A stretch of 64,000 nt of DNA from Alteromonas naphthalenivorans (GTDB taxonomy: Bacteria; Pseudomonadota; Gammaproteobacteria; Enterobacterales; Alteromonadaceae): positions 868,001 to 932,000 of the forward strand of contig NC_015554.1 of the NCBI RefSeq assembly GCF_000213655.1, written 5' to 3'. Below are positions 8,711 through 19,039 of the stretch, piece after piece. The first letter of the stretch is position 1, and every line of letters begins with the position of its first letter. The translations under genes were made by a program, and so were the position numbers. Below the pieces are notes generated by a model, which was not told the origin of the DNA, searched no databases, and was given only the letters and a program-made list of their open reading frames with translations.

Positions 8711-8719
8711 GGTATAATC
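8711..8719 (+). promoter_or_regulatory. tgt: Extended -10 promoter before tgt
   Basis: TGGTATAAT is an extended -10 with a perfect TATAAT hexamer, about 58 nt before the tgt ATG. No good -35 is seen at 17 bp. It would drive tgt-yajC-secD-secF independently of queA. Confidence 0.5.
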
Positions 8720-8761
8720 GCCCACAATTTCGTTTGACCCAGCGCCAGAGCGCGCACCTGA

Positions 8762-9889
<1,128 letters not shown>

Positions 9890-9913
9890 CAACGAAAATA
9901 TTTGGGGAATTTT

Positions 9914-10252
9914 ATGAGCCTATTTATCTCAAGCGCACATGCGCAAGCTTCTGGCGGCGCTGCACAAGGCGGTGGCATGGAAATGATCATCATGTTGGCC
10001 GTATTCGGTTTAATTTTTTACTTCCTACTTTATCGCCCTCAAGCGAAGCGTGTAAAAGAGCATAAAAACTTAGTTACTTCATTAGGTAAAGGCGATGAAG
10101 TGCTAACGCAAGGTGGTATTGTTGGTCGTATTACGAAAGTGTCTGACGACAAAGATTTTATCGAAATTTCTCTTAACGACACGAACAACATCGTTGTGCA
10201 GAAGTCGTCTGTAACAGCTGTGTTGCCAAAAGGCACTATGAAGTCGCTGTAA
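9914..10252 (+). CDS. yajC: preprotein translocase accessory subunit YajC
   Basis: A 112-residue single-span inner-membrane protein. There is a short periplasmic N-terminus, a helix around MIIMLAVFGLIFYFLLYRPQ, the family's RPQAKR turn, then a small cytoplasmic domain with GDEVLTQGGIVGRITKV. YajC associates with SecDF and SecYEG. The frame opens at TTG 9902, but TTTGGGGAATTTT ahead of ATG 9914 makes that the likely start. A GC-rich hairpin separates it from secD 55 nt downstream. Confidence 0.95.
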   Translation: MSLFISSAHAQASGGAAQGGGMEMIIMLAVFGLIFYFLLYRPQAKRVKEHKNLVTSLGKGDEVLTQGGIVGRITKVSDDKDFIEISLNDTNNIVVQKSSVTAVLPKGTMKSL

Positions 10253-10268
10253 TTGACAAACGCCGGGG

Positions 10269-10283
10269 CCGGGACCTTCCCGG
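10269..10283 (+). other. Hairpin between yajC and secD
   Basis: CCGGGA, loop CCT, TCCCGG forms a tight 6-bp GC-rich stem in the 55-nt gap. There is no T-run, so it is not a terminator; it may be an mRNA processing or stability element. The role is inferred. Confidence 0.4.
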
Positions 10284-10307
10284 TACTGGCACGAAAGGAA
10301 CTATCCA

Positions 10308-12155
10308 GTGCTAAATAAAAATTCAATCTGGAAAGTGCTAAGTACGCTTATCGTCATTGGACTATGCGCACTTTATGCACTTCCCAATATCTACGGTGAA
10401 GATCACGCAGTGCAGATTTCTGCAGGCCGTGACGCTGTCGTAACCGAGTCAATGATAGGCCAAGTTGAGTCTACGTTGGCGGCAAAAGGTATTACTCCCA
10501 AGCGCATCGAATTCGAAGATGAGCAAATTCTCGTTCGTATCTCAGATTCAGACACTCAATTAGTTGCCCGTGAAGCATTAGAAGATGCATTAGGTGACGA
10601 TTACTTTGTGGCAATGAACCTTGCACCTGATACGCCGGAATGGCTTGAAGGGTTAGGTGGCACGCCAATGAAACTTGGTTTGGACTTACGCGGCGGCGTT
10701 CATTTCTTAATGGAAGTGGATATGACCGAAGTCATCACTAAGTCATTAGAAGATGCTGAAAGTGGATTTCGTACCTCTTTGCGCGAAGAAGGCATTCGCT
10801 ATCGTGGTGTTACACAGAAAGAAGACTACGTAGAAATTACGTTCCGTGATGAAGAAACGCTTGATAAAGCAGAGTTTTTCTTACGTAACCAAAATCGCGA
10901 CCTTACGCTAAACCAAACTGACGACCTAGTACTTCGAGCGGTTTTCTCTGAAGCTAAACTTCAAGAGATTCGCGAGAACGCGGTTAAGCAAAACATTACC
11001 ATTATTCGTAACCGTGTTAACCAATTAGGTGTTGCTGAGCCTTTGGTTCAAAAACAAGGTGCTGACCGTATTGTTGTGCAACTTCCTGGTATTCAAGATA
11101 CGGCCCGTGCTAAAGAAATTCTAAATGCTACCGCAACCTTAGAATTTAGAATGGTTGATCAGAAAAACGACGTGCGTGACGCTATTAGCGGTCGTGTACC
11201 AGCGGGTTCTCAAGTTATTGAAGACCAGCAAGGTATTCCGCAGTTGCTTGAAAAACGCATTATGCTTACCGGAAGTCATATCATTGATGCCAATAGTGGT
11301 GTAGATGAATACGGTTTGCCTAACGTTAATATTTCTCTTGATTCAGAGGGCGGCAATAAAATGTCTCGCTCGACCCGTGGCAACATTGGCAAACCAATGG
11401 CGACGGTATTTATTGAATACAAGTCGAACGGCGAGCGTAATAAAGACGACAAGCTAATCTTCGAAAAGCACGAACAGGTTATTTCTGTAGCCACTATTCG
11501 TGCACAGTTAGGCAGTAAGTTTCAAATTACGGGTCTAGATTCACCAAAAGAAGCGCGTGATTTAGCCTTGTTACTCCGTGCCGGAGCATTGATTGCGCCT
11601 ATCCAAATTGTTGAAGAGCGCACAGTAGGGCCAAGTTTAGGTAAAGAGAACATTGAGCTTGGTACACAAGCTATTGTGTATGGTTTGTTGGCGGTACTTG
11701 TGTTTATGCTCATTTACTACAAAGCCTTTGGTATTGTGGCAAACATTGCACTTATCACCAACTTGGTGATGATTGTGGGTATTATGTCTATGATCCCTGG
11801 TGCGACGCTAACCTTACCGGGTATGGCGGGTATCGTACTTACCGTAGGTATGGCAGTAGATGCCAACGTGCTGATATTCGAGCGTATTCGCGAAGAGATA
11901 CGTGATGGAAGAAGCCCTCAACAGGCCATTCATCATGGCTATGACAGCGCGTTCTCTACCATTTTAGATGCTAACATCACAACGTTCATTGCGGGTCTTA
12001 TTCTGTTCGCTGTAGGAACCGGTCCAATTAAAGGCTTCTCTATTACGCTAATGATTGGTATTGCTACCTCTATGTTTACTGCCATTTTACTAACACGCGT
12101 TATTGTTAACGCTGTGTGGGGCGGTCGACGTAATGTACAGAAATTAGCGATATAG
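10308..12155 (+). CDS. secD: protein translocase subunit SecD
   Basis: A 615-residue SecD with GTG start at 10308 and AAAGGA upstream. With SecF it uses the proton gradient to pull preproteins out of SecYEG on the periplasmic side. It has an N-terminal helix ([17 protein letters not shown]), a large periplasmic P1 region with [18 protein letters not shown], and five C-terminal helices. The signature [18 protein letters not shown] carries the conserved Asp used in proton transport. Length matches E. coli SecD (615). It is cotranscribed with secF, 9 nt downstream. Confidence 0.97.
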   Translation: MLNKNSIWKVLSTLIVIGLCALYALPNIYGEDHAVQISAGRDAVVTESMIGQVESTLAAKGITPKRIEFEDEQILVRISDSDTQLVAREALEDALGDDYFVAMNLAPDTPEWLEGLGGTPMKLGLDLRGGVHFLMEVDMTEVITKSLEDAESGFRTSLREEGIRYRGVTQKEDYVEITFRDEETLDKAEFFLRNQNRDLTLNQTDDLVLRAVFSEAKLQEIRENAVKQNITIIRNRVNQLGVAEPLVQKQGADRIVVQLPGIQDTARAKEILNATATLEFRMVDQKNDVRDAISGRVPAGSQVIEDQQGIPQLLEKRIMLTGSHIIDANSGVDEYGLPNVNISLDSEGGNKMSRSTRGNIGKPMATVFIEYKSNGERNKDDKLIFEKHEQVISVATIRAQLGSKFQITGLDSPKEARDLALLLRAGALIAPIQIVEERTVGPSLGKENIELGTQAIVYGLLAVLVFMLIYYKAFGIVANIALITNLVMIVGIMSMIPGATLTLPGMAGIVLTVGMAVDANVLIFERIREEIRDGRSPQQAIHHGYDSAFSTILDANITTFIAGLILFAVGTGPIKGFSITLMIGIATSMFTAILLTRVIVNAVWGGRRNVQKLAI

Positions 12156-12164
12156 GAGCAGGAC

Positions 12165-13106
12165 ATGCAATTATTAAAGTTATCTGAAACCATTAATTTC
12201 ATGCGTCTGCGTGTGCCAGCGATGGTGCTATCTACCATTCTTATTTTAGGCTCGTTTGTCTCTTTGGGCGTTAACAGTCTTAACTGGGGATTAGATTTCA
12301 CTGGCGGAACGCTAATTGAAGTGGGTTATGAAGATTCGGCAAACCTAGAATCGATTCGTGCGTTACTTAACAACGCGGAATTCGAAGACGCTATTGTACA
12401 AAACTTTGGCAGCAGTCAAGAGGTGCTAATTCGTATTGCACCTCGTGACGGTGTTAAAGCGGCCACCATTGGTGAGCAAGTATTAGCAGCGTTACGTGCC
12501 GACGGCACTACGGTTGATATGCGTCGTATTGAATTCGTAGGACCAAATGTGGGTGAAGAGCTTACTGAGCAGGGTGGTTTGGCCATGCTAGTGGCGCTCA
12601 TCTGTATATTGGTTTACGTTGCCATGCGTTTTGAATGGCGTTTCGCGCTAGGTTCGGTATCGGCCCTTGCTCATGATGTTATTCTAACCTTGGGGTTATT
12701 TTCGATACTTCAAATTGAATTTGATCTAACGGTACTCGCAGCGGTATTAGCGGTAATTGGTTACTCGCTTAACGATACCATTGTTGTCTCTGATCGTATT
12801 CGTGAAAACTTCCGCAAAATTCGTAAAGGCGAGCCTATTGATATTATCAATATCTCGCTTACGCAAACCTTGAACCGTACCATTATCACGTCATTAACCA
12901 CGGTATTGGTATTGGTAGCACTGTTTTACAAAGGCGGCGCACTTATTCACGGATTCGCTACTGCATTGTTGTTTGGTGTTGTTGTTGGTACGTATTCTTC
13001 CGTTTATATTGCAAGCTCAGTTGCACTAGCACTGGGTATTAGTAAAGAAGATTTGATGCCACCTCAGGTAGAAAAAGAAGGCGCTGATTTAGACCCAATG
13101 CCCTAA
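12165..13106 (+). CDS. secF: protein translocase subunit SecF
   Basis: A 313-residue SecF with a good ribosome binding site (TAGGAGCAGGAC). Visible are the first helix near MVLSTILILGSFVSL, the family block NWGLDFTGGTLIEV, and the transmembrane signature VIGYSLNDTIVVSDRIREN, followed by LTQTLNRTIITSLTT. It partners SecD in the inner membrane. It is the last gene of the tgt-yajC-secD-secF run; a strong intrinsic terminator follows within 30 nt. Confidence 0.97.
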   Translation: MQLLKLSETINFMRLRVPAMVLSTILILGSFVSLGVNSLNWGLDFTGGTLIEVGYEDSANLESIRALLNNAEFEDAIVQNFGSSQEVLIRIAPRDGVKAATIGEQVLAALRADGTTVDMRRIEFVGPNVGEELTEQGGLAMLVALICILVYVAMRFEWRFALGSVSALAHDVILTLGLFSILQIEFDLTVLAAVLAVIGYSLNDTIVVSDRIRENFRKIRKGEPIDIINISLTQTLNRTIITSLTTVLVLVALFYKGGALIHGFATALLFGVVVGTYSSVYIASSVALALGISKEDLMPPQVEKEGADLDPMP

Positions 13107-13412
13107 CTTTTGACGCTAGGTTTACAAGTTACAAAAAGCTAGTCAGCAATTGACTAGCTTTTTTTTGTCATCACCCTTGTCACCTTACATACAAGTTAGG
13201 TTAGCTTCCCTCTATATCTTTTCAACTTAAAAATTATCATTAAGTATTACATCCATATATACACCCTTAGATTATAATTTAAGCGTCCTAACCTGTTGTG
13301 GAAAGACTTCTATGATTTATCAATAACAGGGTTTGGGTTAGTACGTACTCTTTTCTTAGTCTATAAACGCTAATCAGAAAAATGCATATAGTCTCTTCTG
13401 GGTGATTAATGG
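13107..13412. other. 306-bp gap before the TonB receptor gene
   Basis: Apart from the secF terminator this AT-rich gap holds no gene. It probably contains the receptor operon promoter. An ATTATCATTA run near 13230 faintly recalls half a Fur site but does not match well enough to call. The receptor ATG at 13413 has only a weak GGTGATTAAT ribosome binding sequence. Confidence 0.4.
13134..13166 (+). terminator. Intrinsic terminator after secF
   Basis: AAAGCTAGTCA, loop GCAAT, TGACTAGCTTT followed by a run of T. A perfect 11-bp stem makes this a confident terminator for the secDF transcript. Confidence 0.9.
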
Positions 13413-15365
13413 ATGAAAGTTTTAACCGGACTATTGCTTGCTTTGCTTACCCCCCTTTGGGCGGTCTCGCAGACGATAGATAGTAACCATCTAGCGTTAG
13501 ATGCGTTAATGGATTTAGATGTCCAACTTTCTACTGTTACCCGTCGCTTACGTGATGCAGAGGAAAATGCTGCTTCCATTTATGTTCTCCCTGGCGATGA
13601 AATAAAACGTTCAGGTGTGACTTCTATTCCCCAAGCACTGTCACTTGTACCTGGAGTACAGGTGCGGAAAATCGATAACAACAACTGGGCTATTACGTTA
13701 CGAGGGGTTGCTGGGCGTTTTTCTAGCCGAATGCTAGTGCTCGTGAACGGACAGAGCATATACGATGCCGTTGATGGTGGAGTCAACTGGGAAGCACTTA
13801 ATATTCCGTTATATGATATTGAACGAATTGAAGTGGTTAGAAGCAATGGAGGATTATCGTGGGGAAATAATGCCACCAACGGCGTGGTCAATATTATTAC
13901 AAAACACAGTGAAGATACCCGTGGCTTGTTGAGCAACCTAGAGGTGGGAAGCGAACTGACAAATGCCTCAATTCGCTTTGGCAAAGATCTCGATTCTTTG
14001 GGGTCGTTTAGGGTTCACGCTTTTAGCAAAAACCTACGTGAATCAAACAATGCCTATTTCACTATTTCTCCCAACGATAGCAATCATACTCAAGGGGTCG
14101 GTACACGCTTCGATCTCAATTTAAGTGATACTGTGTTCATGCTAGTACAGGGGGAATATCAAAATATAGACATTAGAAATGTCGTGTTAACACCTGATTT
14201 AGTAACAAATATTACCCAATTTAACGAAGATATAGAAACAAGAGACTTATTTAATTTTGCGGTTCGTCTTGACCATATTATCGATACCAATACCAGCCAA
14301 GTTTTCCAGGTAACCTATAACAACGAAGAGTACGATTCGTTTTATTTTGAAGACAAACAAGACGATGTCAGTATCGATTATTTAATTAGTTCGCAAATCA
14401 ACACGGTTCAGTTCGACTTTGGATTAAATTATCGACATATCGATTTGAAGCTGACAAGCAATGACTATCTCACCTCACTGAATGATCTTGATAGCTTGCA
14501 GTATTACAGTGCTTTTCTACAGGCTCAGTATGAACACCTTCCTAGCCAAATTAGCGTTAGCGTAGGAACTAAAGTTGAACGAAATAGTGCCATAGGATGG
14601 GAGCATCAACCCTCAGTTAAGGTGATCTGGGAAGTGAGTGAGATGTCTAAGCTCTGGGCTTCAATATCAAAAGGCAGTCGCTTTCCATCGTTCACTGAAA
14701 TGGATCTATCCTTCCGGGCTGCCGGTATCCCATTCGGCAATATCATATTGGCGCAAATCATCCAAGGAAATAGAGATATACAAGCTGAACAGTCAGTTTC
14801 AAAGGAGGTAGGTTACCGCTACAACGCGAGGCAACTTAATATCGATTTATCGTTGTTTAAAACTGATGCTGATAATGTCCTTACCACAGACGTTGCGATA
14901 ATTCCGCCTGCGTCATTTATTCAGACATTTGTCTCTGACGGTAGCCTTGATACCTATGGGGGAGAGGTATTTGTAGATTGGCAAGTCGCTTCTTGGCTCA
15001 ATACAGAACTGACTTATAGTTTTGCGAAAATCGACTACGATCTCTCAGAAAATTTACAATCACCGACGGGCGAAAATTCAAAAGTCGAACAGTGGCTGTT
15101 TAAAACAAGTTTGCAGCTTAATGATGTTCACTCACTATTTACTACTACTCGCTGGGAGAAGGGAGAAGCGTACAGTACTGATGACTACTATGCGTTAGAC
15201 GTGTCATGGCAATGGCAATTATCGGAGAACCTTCAGTTCAGTGCGACCGGAAATAATTTGTTTATTAGCGATAGGGTTGAGTATACAAATACACGGCAAC
15301 TTTTTGTTGTTCCTTCGTTTATTGAACCTTCTTTTGTAATCAACTTCAGCTACTTTTTTGAGTAA
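13413..15365 (+). CDS. TonB-dependent outer-membrane receptor
   Basis: A 650-residue receptor with signal peptide (about residues 1-19, MKVLTGLLLALLTPLWAVS). A plug domain follows (about 45-165) with IYVLPGDEIKRSGVTSIPQ, ALSLVPGVQV, RGVAGRFSSRMLVLVNG and GLSWGNNATNGVVNIITK. A 22-strand-type barrel extends to the C-terminal FVINFSYFFE with terminal aromatic. The plug resembles receptors of the TonB-dependent-siderophore/vitamin B12 type. Lack of a nearby transport gene and tight linkage to a YfiR-like gene 6 nt downstream suggest a sensory or signalling role. The ligand is unknown. It could instead take up a polymer or peptide. Confidence 0.9.
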   Translation: MKVLTGLLLALLTPLWAVSQTIDSNHLALDALMDLDVQLSTVTRRLRDAEENAASIYVLPGDEIKRSGVTSIPQALSLVPGVQVRKIDNNNWAITLRGVAGRFSSRMLVLVNGQSIYDAVDGGVNWEALNIPLYDIERIEVVRSNGGLSWGNNATNGVVNIITKHSEDTRGLLSNLEVGSELTNASIRFGKDLDSLGSFRVHAFSKNLRESNNAYFTISPNDSNHTQGVGTRFDLNLSDTVFMLVQGEYQNIDIRNVVLTPDLVTNITQFNEDIETRDLFNFAVRLDHIIDTNTSQVFQVTYNNEEYDSFYFEDKQDDVSIDYLISSQINTVQFDFGLNYRHIDLKLTSNDYLTSLNDLDSLQYYSAFLQAQYEHLPSQISVSVGTKVERNSAIGWEHQPSVKVIWEVSEMSKLWASISKGSRFPSFTEMDLSFRAAGIPFGNIILAQIIQGNRDIQAEQSVSKEVGYRYNARQLNIDLSLFKTDADNVLTTDVAIIPPASFIQTFVSDGSLDTYGGEVFVDWQVASWLNTELTYSFAKIDYDLSENLQSPTGENSKVEQWLFKTSLQLNDVHSLFTTTRWEKGEAYSTDDYYALDVSWQWQLSENLQFSATGNNLFISDRVEYTNTRQLFVVPSFIEPSFVINFSYFFE

Positions 15366-15371
15366 ATATCT

Positions 15372-15911
15372 ATGAAGAATTACATCAAAATAGTACTAAT
15401 CATCTCTTTAAGCGCTCTGTCACTGAGTGAGTCTCATGCTCGCTCTAGCAACAGAGAAAATGCAATAAAAGCGGGGTTTATCTACAACTTTGCGCTTTAC
15501 AGTACTGGTGAGTGGTTCGATCCCAATACCAGTGATTTCTATAGGATATGCAGCAACGATTCTGATTTTGTAAAGGCAGCGCAAATTACACTTGCGAGTC
15601 AGAGGGTAAAAGGAAAGCCTGTAGTGGCTACTTACATTGATCATGCCGAGGCGGGTTGTCACTCACTGTTTATCGTAGAAAGAAACGAACATCAGCCAGT
15701 TTCTCTTGATAGTGTTGAGTTCGTCAGTACTATGATTATTTCAGAGTCAAAGAATATTGCTCAGTGGTCGGGGCATATAAACTTATTCAAAACGGGCGGA
15801 AAAATACGTTTTGAAATAGCGCCACAAAGGCTTAATAGGTCAAATATCGTCTTAAGTTCGAAGGTAATGAGATTGGGGCGAGTTGTTGACACGCCGCGAG
15901 AGCCATGGTGA
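15372..15911 (+). CDS. YfiR family periplasmic protein (DUF4154)
   Basis: A 179-residue exported protein with signal peptide (KIVLIISLSALSLSESHA). The YfiR/DUF4154 pattern is visible: AIKAGFIYNFALYSTGEW, then CHSLFIVERNEH, a GGKIRFEIAPQRLNRSNIVLS block and SSKVMRLGR. In Pseudomonas, YfiR binds and represses the diguanylate cyclase YfiN in the periplasm. The gene overlaps the GGDEF-EAL gene by 7 nt (15905-15911), indicating translational coupling. It follows the TonB receptor by 6 nt. I infer that it transmits the receptor or periplasmic state to that enzyme. Confidence 0.88.
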   Translation: MKNYIKIVLIISLSALSLSESHARSSNRENAIKAGFIYNFALYSTGEWFDPNTSDFYRICSNDSDFVKAAQITLASQRVKGKPVVATYIDHAEAGCHSLFIVERNEHQPVSLDSVEFVSTMIISESKNIAQWSGHINLFKTGGKIRFEIAPQRLNRSNIVLSSKVMRLGRVVDTPREPW

Positions 15912-17980
15912 GCATATTCCTGAAAAAGCGTTCACTATTATTTAGATTGACGGCTATGTTCATGGCTGTGGCTTCGTTTTCTACACTTATTACGTTGTTA
16001 GTCATGTCTGTGTATCAAATCAATATCTTAAGCAGTGCTGAGATTAGGCGGGTAAACTCACTGGCACAAATACTGGCGCCAAATGTAACTGCATCACTCA
16101 TTTTTAATGACAAAGAAACTATCCATGAACTTATAGAGCCACTAGCCCATCAAGACAGTGTGGTCATGGTGAGTGTGATTGATGAGCAGGGTGATGAGTT
16201 TACGTCAATTGATATCGCTGAGAATGCAGCACGATTAGATAAGCAAGCCCTCACTAAAACTGAGGCTTCGTTAGAAGCATATGACTCATATTATGGTTCA
16301 CTTATTATTTATACGGATGATAGCTCAATAAGAAAACACGTGTCATTTTACCTAATATTTCTAGGCGCTATCTTTATCGCCATAATCATTCTTGGCTTTT
16401 TTCTCTCACTCTTTGCCAGCAAGCGTTTTATCTATCCTATTTTGCGCTTGGCAGCAGTGGTGAATAAGGTGACTCACAGCCATGATTACTCAATAAGAGC
16501 GACATTCAGTTCTTTTGATGAAATAGGGGATTTAACGAAGGGATTTAACTCAATGTTAGAAACTATCTCCCTTCGGGATAACTTACTAGAGAGCACGGTA
16601 CAACAACGAACCGGTGAGTTGAAAAAGGCCAATATTGAATTACGTGATCAAGCTTATAAAGATAGTTTATCGGGTTTGCCAAATCGGCGTTATATTTATG
16701 AATTAATCAACGAGGTAAGTAAAAATTCAGAGACTCATACCTTTAGTTTGTTATTTCTCGACTTGGATGGTTTTAAGGAAGTAAACGATACCTTAGGCCA
16801 TGATTATGGTGATTTGTTAATTGTTGATGCAGCAAAGCGTATACAGGCCATTATTAACAAAGGGGATACCCTTGCGCGACTAGGGGGTGATGAATTCACT
16901 ATATTCCTAGAGAATGTGGTAGAACCCTGCGTTATTGAAAGTATTGCTAATCGAATTAGATATGAGTTTAACAAACCCTTCCTGATCCGAGATGAAAGTG
17001 TTCATATTACCGCTAGCATTGGCGCGAGTTCGTATCCAGAGTGTGGTAAGTCTGCAGAAGAGATAATGAAAAAAGCTGACTTAGCAATGTACGATGCAAA
17101 GTCGTCAGGAAGGAATTGCTATCGTTTCTTTCATGCTTCAATGTTAGAAAAACTAGAAGCCAAAAAACTGGTGATAAGCGATTTACGCCAGGCGTTAAAA
17201 AATGACGAACTAGAACTTTTCTATCAACCGATTTATAACATTGAAACACGAAAAATTGATAAGGCTGAGGCCTTAATCCGTTGGCATCATCCTGCGAAGG
17301 GCGTTATTTCACCTCAGGACTTTATTCCTATTGCGGAAGAAAATGGCTTAATTGTCGAGCTGGGAAATTGGGTTCTTCAAAATGCTATTGCCAATGTCCG
17401 CGTGTTCAGACAGAATTTATGCCCTGAATTTTGCGTAAATATTAATGTTTCCGCCGCGCAATTAAAGCCAGAAGACAACTGGTTATCTGAATTGATCCTC
17501 AGTCTCGATACCGCTAATTTAGGCGCAAATGCAATAGCGATAGAAATCACCGAGACGGCATTGATGACTGACAGGAAGAAAGTGGTTGAAGACCTACGCT
17601 TACTGAAAGAGAAAGGCGTTGAGATCGCTATTGATGACTTTGGAGTGGGTTACTCTTCGCTATCTTATTTGCAACAGTTAAAAATTGATATTATCAAGAT
17701 TGACAAAAGTTTCGTCCAACAGCTAGGTATCGATTCAGCGGGTACCACACTATGCAAGACTATCGCTCAGATGGCAAAAAACCTAAATATTAAAGTGGTT
17801 GCTGAAGGGATTGAGGACGAGATTCAACTTGAGATGTTAACAGAGTTTGGTTGTCATTTTGGTCAAGGGTATTTTATTGCTAAACCAGCGCAGGCAAAAA
17901 AATTCGAAACGTTTTTCCATTCGTTTAAACCCGCCCATATAACACCGAGAAATGCGCTTAGAGAGGACGCGCTATTATAA
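15905..17980 (+). CDS. membrane GGDEF-EAL c-di-GMP enzyme (YfiN-like sensor region)
   Basis: A 691-residue protein. Transmembrane helix 1 is near residues 13-36 and helix 2 near 148-171, bracketing a periplasmic sensor of the CHASE8/YfiN kind. HAMP follows (about 172-225), then GGDEF (about 250-410) and EAL (about 420-680). The cyclase motif is intact (LGGDEF). The EAL domain keeps EALIRWHHP, NVSAAQL, EITETALM, DDFGVGYSSLSYL and VAEGIE, so both activities look possible. At the inhibitory site the residues before GGDEF read NKGD instead of RxxD, so product inhibition at that site is probably lost. It is coupled to the YfiR-like gene upstream. Confidence 0.93.
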   Translation: MVSIFLKKRSLLFRLTAMFMAVASFSTLITLLVMSVYQINILSSAEIRRVNSLAQILAPNVTASLIFNDKETIHELIEPLAHQDSVVMVSVIDEQGDEFTSIDIAENAARLDKQALTKTEASLEAYDSYYGSLIIYTDDSSIRKHVSFYLIFLGAIFIAIIILGFFLSLFASKRFIYPILRLAAVVNKVTHSHDYSIRATFSSFDEIGDLTKGFNSMLETISLRDNLLESTVQQRTGELKKANIELRDQAYKDSLSGLPNRRYIYELINEVSKNSETHTFSLLFLDLDGFKEVNDTLGHDYGDLLIVDAAKRIQAIINKGDTLARLGGDEFTIFLENVVEPCVIESIANRIRYEFNKPFLIRDESVHITASIGASSYPECGKSAEEIMKKADLAMYDAKSSGRNCYRFFHASMLEKLEAKKLVISDLRQALKNDELELFYQPIYNIETRKIDKAEALIRWHHPAKGVISPQDFIPIAEENGLIVELGNWVLQNAIANVRVFRQNLCPEFCVNINVSAAQLKPEDNWLSELILSLDTANLGANAIAIEITETALMTDRKKVVEDLRLLKEKGVEIAIDDFGVGYSSLSYLQQLKIDIIKIDKSFVQQLGIDSAGTTLCKTIAQMAKNLNIKVVAEGIEDEIQLEMLTEFGCHFGQGYFIAKPAQAKKFETFFHSFKPAHITPRNALREDALL

Positions 17981-18008
17981 TACACCTATCGTTAAGTGTA
18001 TTTTCTCT
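17979..18008 (+). terminator. Possible terminator after the GGDEF-EAL gene
   Basis: AATACAC, 10-nt loop, GTGTATT then TTCTCTT. The stem is only 7 bp and AT-rich, so a weak or partial terminator. Confidence 0.4.
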
Positions 18009-18023
18009 TACAATGATTCCCGT

Positions 18024-18932
18024 TTAGCTAGGGGTTAATCGCGACTTCAAACTTTCTTTGTATCGCCGTGATATAGCTACCTCTGTTCCATCCAGTAAAA
18101 TGGCGGTCCCGTCTCCACTCTCTTCAAATGCAATATTGTTTATGAATGTGTATTGAATAGCAAAGGAACGGTGAACGCGAATAAAGCCTTTTTCACTTGC
18201 GCTTTCACAAAAGTGCTTCATGGTACATCGCAATGGAAACGTCGATTTTGAGGTGTGAAGGTTGATATAATTGCCCGATGCTTCTACCCAATAGACGTCA
18301 CTAAGTTTTACTAAAAATTCTCTGTTTAGCTTTTTTACCAACAAATTGTCGGGCATGCCCGAGGTGGAGGGATTCCCTCTAGCGCCATTAACTTCCACAC
18401 GCTCATCATGCTCCCGAATAACGGAAGCCTCTCCTATAAGTCTTCTATAACTGAACATTATGATGTAATAAAAGGTGATAAGGGTGATATAACCCCATAA
18501 ATCCTTACGGTACTCATAGAAAAATTCGTTGGCTATAGGTCCAAAATTGTATTCCTTGTCCGATAGTAAATAGCACAGCTCTCTAAAGGCCACCATCAAA
18601 GTGACATGTGCAATTGAAAAAAGGCTCGCAAACGCAAAATGCCAAAGTAGCCATGTCCTTGCCCTAAATGAATGAGTATCAAGTTTACGAATGAAATAAA
18701 TAAGGGGGACGACTAATAATGCAGTGGCCAATGCGCTGCTATATTCCCACAGATAAGGCTCCCACAAAGCCGTACTGTTATTTGAATCCCTCGATAGCTC
18801 TGTCCAATCTGATGCAGCATTAATCGAGTTATTCAAAAATAAATATATCACTAGCAGTAAAAACGCTGCCCATTTGTGATATCGCTCTGTATTGCGAAAA
18901 AACTGACTGAGTTTTTCGTCACTGCTACCCAC
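18024..18932 (-). CDS. membrane LytTR-family transcriptional regulator
   Basis: A 302-residue protein. About four membrane helices lie in the first 170 residues (WAAFLLLVIYLFL, ALATALLVVPLIYFI, and others). After a linker comes a LytTR DNA-binding domain (about 200-298) with DVYWVEASGNYINLHT, FIRVHRSFAIQ, and VAISRRYKESLKSRL. It starts at GTG 18932, preceded by GGGGGTAAGCG. There is no receiver domain, so the signal is probably sensed through the membrane part. It is divergent from the acyltransferase gene with a 107-bp shared upstream region, making that gene a plausible target. This is inference. Confidence 0.85.
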   Translation of the reverse strand: MGSSDEKLSQFFRNTERYHKWAAFLLLVIYLFLNNSINAASDWTELSRDSNNSTALWEPYLWEYSSALATALLVVPLIYFIRKLDTHSFRARTWLLWHFAFASLFSIAHVTLMVAFRELCYLLSDKEYNFGPIANEFFYEYRKDLWGYITLITFYYIIMFSYRRLIGEASVIREHDERVEVNGARGNPSTSGMPDNLLVKKLNREFLVKLSDVYWVEASGNYINLHTSKSTFPLRCTMKHFCESASEKGFIRVHRSFAIQYTFINNIAFEESGDGTAILLDGTEVAISRRYKESLKSRLTPS

Positions 18933-19039
18933 CGCTTACCCCCAATTACTCATTCCTTCGTCACTCTATGCTAGTGCAAGTAAGAAAATGTACGTTATAT
19001 CAAACCCTATTACTACATTATTGAATAGGACAGACAGAA

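Noticed and set aside
13225..13250. Possible Fur box before the TonB receptor
   Set aside because: Only about half of a 7-1-7 Fur pattern matches in an AT-rich stretch.
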